A stretch of 7,406 nt of DNA from Kiritimatiellia bacterium (GTDB lineage Bacteria; Verrucomicrobiota; Kiritimatiellia; RFP12; UBA1067). Shown piece by piece: positions 1 through 4,366 of this stretch. The notes beneath the pieces are model-generated. The model did not search any database. It was not told where the DNA came from and saw only the letters and a program-made list of their open reading frames with translations. A program made the translations under genes and the position numbers. Positions within the stretch are counted from its first letter, which is position 1. Each line of letters starts with the position of its first letter. The stretch covers positions 1 through 7,406 of the forward strand of contig JAEDMC010000148.1 in assembly GCA_016303225.1 (NCBI GenBank), read 5' to 3'.

Positions 1-125
1 TTTTCGCGCTGCTTGCCTGCTGTGCGGCCTGCATCGTGCTCGGCCTGTACATCGGCGTCGGCCAGGGCTTTTTCTATCAAGACCTGAAAGACGGTCAGAC
101 AACGGAACACAACGAAAGGAACTAA
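1..125 (+). CDS. C-terminal end of an unknown membrane protein (partial, 5' end outside window)
   Basis: Reading from position 3, an open frame runs without interruption to a TAA at 123-125 and gives about 40 residues. The first 20 or so are strongly hydrophobic and small-residue rich (ALLACCAACIVLGLYIGVG), which looks like a final membrane-spanning helix. A short polar tail ending EHNERN follows. The family cannot be recognised from this fragment. The stop lies 4 nt before the ATG of the DUF805 gene, and the likely ribosome site of that gene (AAAGGA, 115-120) is inside this frame. The two genes are therefore probably co-transcribed and coupled. The call as coding rests on the open frame, the membrane-like composition and the tight junction. 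Confidence 0.6.
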   Translation, partial: FALLACCAACIVLGLYIGVGQGFFYQDLKDGQTTEHNERN

Positions 126-129
126 AGAA

Positions 130-477
130 ATGAACTGGTATCTCGGTTGCTGGAAAAAGTACGCGGAATTCTCCGGACGCGCTCGTCGCAAGGAGTTCTG
201 GATGTTCTTCCTTTTCAACTCCCTTGCTTTCTTTGCACTTGCCATCGTTGATGTCGTTCTTGGGACGTCATCTGCGCTTTGCGGGCTTTACAGCCTGGCG
301 ACGATAATTCCTGGGCTGGCGGTGATCGTGCGTCGTCTGCACGATACGGATCACAGCGGCTGGTGGTATTGGATCGGCCTTATCCCCCTGATCGGCTCCA
401 TTGTTCTTCTCGTCTTCCTTTGCAGCGATTCCAAGCCGGGCGAGAACCGCTTCGGGCCGAACCCGAAGGGGGTGTGA
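130..477 (+). CDS. DUF805 family small membrane protein
   Basis: This 115-residue protein matches the DUF805 (YhaH/YhaI-like) pattern throughout. It has an N-terminal aromatic stretch followed by GRARRKEFW (residues 16-24), a first hydrophobic segment (about 25-45), and a second segment (about 52-67) running into RRLHDTDHSGWW (68-79). The last segment is IGLIPLIGSIVLLVFL (82-97), and the tail GENRFGPNP (104-112) is the usual family ending. Length is typical, so the protein looks complete. It is an inner-membrane protein with no established biochemical role; conserved positively charged patches flank the helices. AAAGGA at 115-120 sits 9 nt before the ATG, overlapping the end of the preceding gene. 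A strong hairpin follows the stop, so this is probably the last gene of its transcript. Confidence 0.93.
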   Translation: MNWYLGCWKKYAEFSGRARRKEFWMFFLFNSLAFFALAIVDVVLGTSSALCGLYSLATIIPGLAVIVRRLHDTDHSGWWYWIGLIPLIGSIVLLVFLCSDSKPGENRFGPNPKGV

Positions 478-485
478 TTTGCCGC

Positions 486-513
486 CGGTAGGGTTGACGA
501 ATCAACCCTACCC
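486..513 (+). terminator. Strong hairpin after the DUF805 gene (possible terminator)
   Basis: GGTAGGGTTGA (487-497) pairs perfectly with TCAACCCTACC (502-512), giving an 11-bp stem with a 4-nt loop (CGAA). It starts 10 nt after the DUF805 stop and ends just before the -35 of the next promoter, which is where a terminator would be expected. It is not followed by a clear T tract (CTTGCTG comes next), so it is not a textbook rho-independent terminator. It may instead be a 3'-end stabilising hairpin or work with a termination factor. Confidence 0.5.
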
Positions 514-542
514 TTGCTGCGCCACCTGGAAAATGCTATACT
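514..542 (+). promoter_or_regulatory. Promoter of the vapBC-ATPase-hydE-MATE operon
   Basis: The -35 TTGCTG (514-519) and -10 TATACT (537-542) are separated by exactly 17 bp, with an extended -10 TGC at 534-536. Transcription should start near 549, giving a leader of about 28 nt before the vapB ATG at 577. No other promoter is visible before any of the five downstream overlapping genes, so this is probably the main promoter for the whole operon. Confidence 0.8.
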
Positions 543-578
543 ACACAATGTAGGCATTAAGAAAGGCGGTGTAGGCAT
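541..578. promoter_or_regulatory. Candidate VapB operator: three TGTAG half-sites
   Basis: CTACA-CAA-TGTAG (541-553) is a perfect inverted repeat overlapping the -10 and start point. The 9-mer TGTAGGCAT occurs at 549-557 and again at 570-578, exactly 21 bp apart (two helical turns). CTACAC (541-546) and GTGTAG (569-574) are also inverted to each other. Repeated short half-sites around the promoter are the usual binding pattern of ribbon-helix-helix antitoxins that repress their own operon. The repeats are directly visible; the role as operator is inferred. Confidence 0.5.
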
Positions 579-828
579 GGAGTGTATGCAGTATACGATT
601 CGGGGCATTCCCGGGTATCTTGATTCGGGCATTCGGATGTATGCGGAAAAAGAGTCGAAGAGCTTGAATCAGGCTCTTCTTGACATGCTGTCCGCAGGGC
701 TTGGGTTCTTTGGCAAGCATGAGCGGAACGAGCCGCTGATGGAGTTGGCCGGAACCTGGCGGGAGGATCAGGAAGCAGACAAGGCGCTTGCTGAGATGCG
801 GACGATAGATGAGGACCTCTGGAAATGA
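577..828 (+). CDS. vapB: VapB-type antitoxin, ribbon-helix-helix
   Basis: The product is 83 residues. Residues 4-12 form a likely beta strand (MQYTIRGIP). Helix A follows (GYLDSGIRMYAEKESK, 13-28) and helix B (SLNQALLDMLSAGL, 29-42), as in FitA/VapB RHH antitoxins. The acidic tail from about 56 to 83 (LAGTWREDQEADKALAEM, then TIDEDLW) resembles the toxin-binding tails that occupy the PIN active site. It should bind and neutralise the adjacent VapC and repress the operon with it. ATG 577 was chosen over the upstream in-frame TTG at 514 because 514 is inside the -35 box, while AAAGGCGG (562-569) is well placed before 577. ATG 586 (residue 4) is an alternative. The stop overlaps the vapC start in ATGA. 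Confidence 0.85.
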   Translation: MECMQYTIRGIPGYLDSGIRMYAEKESKSLNQALLDMLSAGLGFFGKHERNEPLMELAGTWREDQEADKALAEMRTIDEDLWK

Positions 829-1208
829 AGTTCCTGATCGACACGAACCGCTATTCTGATTTTGCGAAGGGGCACAAGGAGATCGTAGACCTCTTTGCCT
901 CGGCCGATGGCATTTGCGTTCCGTATGTGGTCCTTGCCGAACTGCGAGCCGGATTCCGCTGCGGGACAGTTGCGCGGCAGAACGAACAGGTGCTCACGAA
1001 GTTCCTAGAGAATAAGCGCGTCAAGGTCCTTTACGCCGATGACATGACGACGCAATGTTACGCGGACATCTATTCGCAGCTCCGCGCACAGGGGACGCCG
1101 ATTCCGACGAACGACATCTGGATCGCCGCGCTTGCCGTGCAGCATTCGCTGCCGCTCTGTTCGCGTGAAGAGCATTTCAATCATCTCAAGCAGATTGCCC
1201 GCATATGA
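825..1208 (+). CDS. vapC: VapC-type PIN-domain toxin (ribonuclease)
   Basis: This 127-residue protein has the length and layout of VapC, a metal-dependent endoribonuclease that usually cuts tRNA or rRNA. The acidic active site is visible: D6 in LIDTN, E39 in AELRAG, and D97 in NDIWIAALA. At the fourth position, where most VapCs have Asp in a T/S-R-D-x-x-F motif, this protein reads SREEHF (113-118), so E115 replaces Asp. The carboxylate is kept, so the enzyme may still be active. The ATG overlaps the vapB stop (ATGA), and its own stop overlaps the ATPase start (ATGA). Such placement in the middle of a metabolic-looking operon is unusual for a toxin-antitoxin pair. Family assignment is secure; the RNA target is unknown. 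Confidence 0.9.
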   Translation: MKFLIDTNRYSDFAKGHKEIVDLFASADGICVPYVVLAELRAGFRCGTVARQNEQVLTKFLENKRVKVLYADDMTTQCYADIYSQLRAQGTPIPTNDIWIAALAVQHSLPLCSREEHFNHLKQIARI

Positions 1209-1879
1209 ACGCGAAGCGCATCACTTTGGTTGCCGGGCACTACGGCAGCGGCAAGACCAACATCGCGCTCAACTACGCGCGGATGCTGAAGCGTGCGGGT
1301 TCGCCGGTGACGGTCGCCGACCTTGACATTGTGAATCCCTATTTCCGCACGAAGGATTCCGCGGCGGATTTGCAGGCGGAGGGCATCGATCTCGTCGTCT
1401 CCGATTTTGCGAACTCCAACGTCGACTTCCCGGCGCTCCCCAAGGAAATCTACGCGCTCGTCGCCGATCGGGAAACGAAGATTGTCATGGACATCGGCGG
1501 TGACGACCGCGGCGCTTTGGCGCTCGGACGGTATGTTCCCGACATCAAGGCTGAGGGCGACTACGAGATGCTCGCCGTCGTGAACGCGGCGCGTCCGCTG
1601 ACGCGGACGCCGCAGGAGGCTGTGGAGGTCCTTCGGGAGATCGAGGCGGCTTGCCGACTGCCGTTCACGGGGATCGTCAACAACACGAACGTGGGGGCGG
1701 AGACAACGGTCGAGACCGTTTTGGGGTCGATTCCCTATGCTGACGAGATCGCTGCGCTGATGGGCGTTCCGGTGCGGTTCACTTGCGCGATTGGGGCGAT
1801 TGCCGCGGAGCTAAAGGGCAAGGTCGAGAACCTTCTGCCGCTTGAGATTCAGAAGCTGTACTACCAACTGGAGAAATGA
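1205..1879 (+). CDS. MinD/CobQ-like P-loop ATPase of unknown role
   Basis: This is a 224-residue single-domain P-loop NTPase. Walker A is GHYGSGKT (11-18). It is followed by DLDIVNPYFRT (39-49), characteristic of an anaerobe-typical group annotated as CobQ/CobB/MinD/ParA nucleotide-binding proteins. The Walker B region is IVMDIGGDDRGALALGRY (93-110), and IVNNTNVG (157-164) is another conserved segment. The MinD/ParA signature lysine in the first half of Walker A is absent (HY instead of KGG), so it is not a classical deviant-Walker ParA. No membrane segment or metal-binding cysteine motif is seen. The role is not established. Overlap with the following hydE-like gene (ATGA at 1876-1879) suggests a linked function, perhaps nucleotide-driven metallocluster handling, but that is inference. 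No clear ribosome site precedes the ATG, which fits coupling to vapC. Confidence 0.82.
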   Translation: MNAKRITLVAGHYGSGKTNIALNYARMLKRAGSPVTVADLDIVNPYFRTKDSAADLQAEGIDLVVSDFANSNVDFPALPKEIYALVADRETKIVMDIGGDDRGALALGRYVPDIKAEGDYEMLAVVNAARPLTRTPQEAVEVLREIEAACRLPFTGIVNNTNVGAETTVETVLGSIPYADEIAALMGVPVRFTCAIGAIAAELKGKVENLLPLEIQKLYYQLEK

Positions 1880-2826
1880 CGGCGCTTGACAAGGCGCTGG
1901 TGGCGCCGAAGAACCTTAACGAGGACGAGCTTGCCAAGATGCTGGCGAGCACGGATGAGGGGCTTTGGCGTGAGATCTTTGCCGCGGCACGGGAGGTGAA
2001 GGCGAAGTGCGGGAAAACGGAGGTGTTGCCGCGCGGGCTTATCGAGTGCTCCAATGTCTGCGCGAAGAACTGCCTTTACTGCGGCATCCGCAAGGGAAAT
2101 GACAAGACCGTTCGGTACCGGATGCCCGAGGAGGATGTCCTCGGGTGCATTAACGAGGTCCGTCGGAGGGGCTATCCGGCCGTCGCGTTTCAGGCGGGCG
2201 AGATCGAGGGCGAGGCGAATACGGCGTATTACGAGCGACATATTGCAATGTGTCGCGGACTCGAGGTGACGCTTTCCTTGGGCGAGCAGACGGAGGAGGT
2301 GTACAGGCGCTGGAAGGATGCGGGGGCAATGCGGTATTTGATTCGCATCGAGACCTCGAACCGCGAGCTGTACGCGAAGATTCATCCGGCGGAGTGCTCG
2401 TTCGAGCGGCGGCTCGGGTGCATTCGGATGTTGAAGCGGCTTGGCTACGTGACTGGCTCCGGCGTGATGATCGGCCTCCCGGGACAGACGATTGATGATT
2501 TGGCGCACGACATTGTCTTTTACGGCGACGAAAACCTGGACATGGTCGGTATGGGGCCGTATGTTGCTCATCCCGATTCTCTGATGCCGGATTCCCGCTA
2601 CCAGCTGCCAACGACCAACTACCAACTCTCGCTTCGCATGATTGCGCTCACGCGACTGTATCTGTGGAACGTCAACATCGTGGCGGCAACGGCGCTGGAG
2701 GCGCTTGATCCGGAGAACGGACGGCGGCGTGGCATCGACGCCGGCGCCAACGTCATCATGCCGAACCTGACGCCGGAGAAGTTCCGCGTGGAATATGACC
2801 TCTATCCTGGGAAGGTGAAAACTTGA
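1876..2826 (+). CDS. hydE: HydE-type radical SAM protein ([FeFe]-hydrogenase maturase family), C-terminally short
   Basis: The 316-residue protein has the radical SAM cluster motif C62-x3-C66-x2-C69 in RGLIECSNVCAKNCLYCGIR. The following HydE-like blocks are present: RYR (80-82), AFQAGEIEG (104-112), TLSLGEQ (132-138), MRYLIRIET (152-160), HP (170-171), GVMIGLPGQT (196-205), MGPYVAHPDS (226-235), LRMIALTRL (253-261) and GANVIMPNLTP (290-300). HydE acts with HydG and HydF in building the diiron subcluster of [FeFe] hydrogenase. BioB and PylB are distant relatives, but the IExSNxC block and the GLPGQT to MPNLTP series favour HydE. The protein stops at YPGKVKT, just before the region that carries an auxiliary Fe-S cluster in Thermotoga maritima HydE. 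A low-complexity stretch (241-251) sits in a loop. No hydG, hydF or hydrogenase gene is in the window, so the substrate is unproven. Confidence 0.86.
   Translation: MTALDKALVAPKNLNEDELAKMLASTDEGLWREIFAAAREVKAKCGKTEVLPRGLIECSNVCAKNCLYCGIRKGNDKTVRYRMPEEDVLGCINEVRRRGYPAVAFQAGEIEGEANTAYYERHIAMCRGLEVTLSLGEQTEEVYRRWKDAGAMRYLIRIETSNRELYAKIHPAECSFERRLGCIRMLKRLGYVTGSGVMIGLPGQTIDDLAHDIVFYGDENLDMVGMGPYVAHPDSLMPDSRYQLPTTNYQLSLRMIALTRLYLWNVNIVAATALEALDPENGRRRGIDAGANVIMPNLTPEKFRVEYDLYPGKVKT
2597..2630. repeat. Low-complexity CTACCAACT-type stretch inside hydE
   Basis: Imperfect repeats of CTACCA(A/G)CT-like units occupy 2597-2630 and encode RYQLPTTNYQL at residues 241-251. The stretch lies in the variable loop between the HPD motif and the LRMIALTR helix. 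On the minus strand it reads as repeated GTTGG units, similar to the stretch at 3470-3510 in the next gene. Confidence 0.5.
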
Positions 2827-4163
2827 AGCCTTATCTGGAGATCTTGAAGCTGGTCTGGCCGCTGGCGCTCGGCATGATCAACAATGCGGTCATGCAGTTC
2901 GCGGACCGGGCGTATCTGGCGCACGATTCGATGGCGTCGCTGGAGGCGGTGCTGCCGGCGGGCATGCTCGCCTGGGTGTTCATGGGCTTCTTCCAGTCCG
3001 TCGTCGGCTATGCGGGCGTGTTTGTCGCGCAGTATCACGGTGCGAAGGACTTCGGCATGTGCAGGGCCTGCTATCGTGCGGCGGTTGCGCTTGCACTGGT
3101 TGCGGGCGCGCTGATGCTGCCGATGTTCCTGCTGGGTGACTGGATTCTCGGGCTGACCGCTCCGTCGGCGGAGGTCCTTGCGCTGGAGCGGACCTATTTC
3201 GGTCCACTCATCCTCGGCGGCATCTTCGTCTACGGACAGATGGCGGCGACGGCGTACTTCACGGGACGGGGCCTCACGCGGATCGTCTTCTGGGTGAATC
3301 TCTTCGGAAATCTCCTCAACATCGCGCTCGATCCGATTCTGATCTTCGGCTGGGGTTTCGTGCCGCGGATGGGCATCGCCGGCGCGGCCTATGCCACTGT
3401 CTTTTCGGCGGCGGTCCAGTGGGTGGCGCTGGCCGTGGCGGTTCGCCGCCATTTCGCGCACGACAAGGCGGTTGGTTGTTCGGTTGTTGGATGGTTCAAT
3501 GGTTCGATTGTCGCGCAGATTCTCCGATTCGGGATGCCGTCCGGACTCTACGAGCTCCTGAACATGATTTCCTTTTCGGTGTTCGTCTTCGTGACGGGCG
3601 GGGTCGGTGACGTGGCGCTGGCGGCGTCCAACGCCTGCTTTTCGGTGAACTATCTCGTATTTGCGCCGATGATGGGCTTTGCGCTGGGGGCGCAGACGCT
3701 GGTCGGACAGGCCCGCGGACGCGGTGACAACGCGGCGGCGAGCGTCGCGTTCTGGCGGACGCTCGCGCTGGCGCTCGGGTTTGTCGCGCTCGTCGGCGGA
3801 CTGACGCTCGTCTTCCACCGTCCGATTCTCTCGCTCTTCGCGCCGGCGGACGTGGCGCAGTCCGCCGAGTTCCATTCGCTTGGCGTGACGCTTTTCTGGC
3901 TGATGTCCGGCTGGATGTTCTTCGATGCGGCGGACATCGTCGTCTCGGGCGCGCTGAAGGGGGCGGGGGACACGCGGTTCGTGATGGTGTGGATGCTCGT
4001 CTGCTCGTTTGTTCTCTGGCTGCCGCTTGTCTTTGTCGTCCGTCATTTCCACAACACGATGCCGGCCCTGTGGTCGACGATGATCGTCTATGTCGTCGTC
4101 ATCTGCATCGGCTCCCTCGTCCGCTGGCGCCGCGGCAAATGGAAGGACATCCGGCTCGTCTAA
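2823..4163 (+). CDS. MATE family multidrug/toxin efflux transporter
   Basis: This 446-residue protein is polytopic with about 12 hydrophobic helices in two similar halves, which is the usual size and layout for MATE exporters. These use Na+ or H+ gradients to expel organic cations, drugs or metabolites across the inner membrane. Family-like segments include ADRAYLAH (27-34), ALDPILIFGWGF (168-179) with GIAGAAYAT (184-192), the second-half MPSG (238-241), AQTLVGQARGRGD (290-302) and GALKGAGDT (376-384). The start is a TTG whose last two bases begin the hydE stop (TTGA, 2823-2826). GGAAGGTG at about 2809-2816 is a good ribosome site, and the N-terminus MKPYLEILKLVWPLALG fits the family. The interlobe loop (about 216-229) is encoded by a low-complexity stretch. 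The transported substrate cannot be told; co-expression with a VapBC pair and HydE is notable. Confidence 0.93.
   Translation: MKPYLEILKLVWPLALGMINNAVMQFADRAYLAHDSMASLEAVLPAGMLAWVFMGFFQSVVGYAGVFVAQYHGAKDFGMCRACYRAAVALALVAGALMLPMFLLGDWILGLTAPSAEVLALERTYFGPLILGGIFVYGQMAATAYFTGRGLTRIVFWVNLFGNLLNIALDPILIFGWGFVPRMGIAGAAYATVFSAAVQWVALAVAVRRHFAHDKAVGCSVVGWFNGSIVAQILRFGMPSGLYELLNMISFSVFVFVTGGVGDVALAASNACFSVNYLVFAPMMGFALGAQTLVGQARGRGDNAAASVAFWRTLALALGFVALVGGLTLVFHRPILSLFAPADVAQSAEFHSLGVTLFWLMSGWMFFDAADIVVSGALKGAGDTRFVMVWMLVCSFVLWLPLVFVVRHFHNTMPALWSTMIVYVVVICIGSLVRWRRGKWKDIRLV
3470..3510. repeat. Low-complexity GGTTGTT/ATGGTTC stretch inside the MATE gene
   Basis: The DNA is made of imperfect tandem units (GGTTGTT repeated, then ATGGTTC repeated). 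It encodes AVGCSVVGWFNGSI (216-229), in the loop joining the two halves of the transporter. Base use is T/G-rich and unlike the GC-rich flanks. The length is not a simple multiple of one unit, but the frame is kept. Confidence 0.5.
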
Positions 4164-4175
4164 GCCAGCGGGATA

Positions 4176-4190
4176 TCTGATATAATCAGA
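4176..4190 (+). promoter_or_regulatory. Extended -10 promoter embedded in a perfect palindrome
   Basis: TATAAT (4181-4186) is preceded by TGA (4178-4180), an extended -10. The surrounding TCTGAT-ATA-ATCAGA (4176-4190) is a perfect inverted repeat with 6-bp arms, so a dimeric regulator could bind across the -10. No good -35 is visible at 16-18 bp spacing (it would lie in the MATE stop region). The start point would be near 4193, about 86 bp upstream of the next promoter. Confidence 0.5.
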
Positions 4191-4203
4191 ACAAGAACGG
4201 GCG

Positions 4204-4234
4204 GCGGTTTAGTTGAATTTTGGCCTAAATCCGC
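4204..4234 (+). other. Imperfect hairpin downstream of the MATE gene
   Basis: GCGGTTTAG (4204-4212) pairs with CTAAATCCGC (4225-4234) in a 9-bp stem with one bulged T and a 12-nt loop. It lies 40 nt after the MATE stop and about 11 nt after the predicted start of the 4181 promoter. It could be part of a weak terminator for the upstream operon or a leader structure. There is no T tract, so neither role is secure. Confidence 0.25.
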
Positions 4235-4243
4235 GGCGCGGCA

Positions 4244-4272
4244 TTTACAAGGCGCCCGATTATTGGTATCAT
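4244..4272 (+). promoter_or_regulatory. Strong promoter before the GatC-like ORF and kinase
   Basis: TTTACA (4244-4249) and TATCAT (4267-4272) are spaced by exactly 17 bp, with extended -10 TGG at 4264-4266. Transcription should begin at about 4279-4280, the first base of the ATG of the 23-codon ORF. The promoter probably also drives the kinase at 4367. Confidence 0.65.
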
Positions 4273-4280
4273 AACCAATA
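4261..4280. promoter_or_regulatory. Palindromic candidate operator over the -10
   Basis: TATTGGT (4261-4267) and ACCAATA (4274-4280) are perfect inverted 7-bp arms around a 6-bp spacer. They cover the -10 box and the predicted start point. A dimeric repressor bound here would block the promoter. The symmetry is seen directly; the binding protein is unknown. Confidence 0.45.
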
Positions 4281-4351
4281 TGCAAGACGTATTTGCCTAT
4301 CTCATCGGCCTCGGTGCCGCGGTCATGATGCCGGTCGTATTCACGCGATAG
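4280..4351 (+). pseudogene. 23-codon ORF resembling the N-terminus of PTS galactitol-type EIIC (GatC-like remnant or leader peptide)
   Basis: ATG at 4280 opens a 23-residue hydrophobic peptide ending at TAG 4349-4351. Its core (YLIGLGAAVMMPVVFT) resembles the start of the GatC family of phosphotransferase membrane components, where a phrase like LGA-x-VMMPI opens the first membrane helix. The reading stops where GatC would continue, so this looks like the 5' stub of a lost PTS gene that kept its promoter and operator. There is no Shine-Dalgarno, and the predicted transcript begins at the ATG, implying leaderless translation. It could instead be a functional small membrane peptide or a leader ORF affecting the kinase, whose ribosome site begins 3 nt after this stop. 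The resemblance is from memory of the family, over 20 residues only. Confidence 0.45.
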
Positions 4352-4366
4352 TCCAGAGGGCGTTTC

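Noticed and set aside
514..576. N-terminal extension of vapB to TTG 514
   Set aside because: TTG 514 is the first part of the -35 box, so it would lie upstream of the predicted transcript start. ATG 577 has a good ribosome site.
1861..2625. 254-codon minus-strand frame opposite hydE
   Set aside because: It is an antisense shadow of hydE with no family resemblance and no ribosome site.
2802..4052. 416-codon open frame on the minus strand opposite the MATE gene
   Set aside because: Composition is dominated by R, H, E, Q and D with no domain sense, typical of the antisense shadow of a GC-rich membrane-protein gene. The plus-strand MATE is unambiguous.
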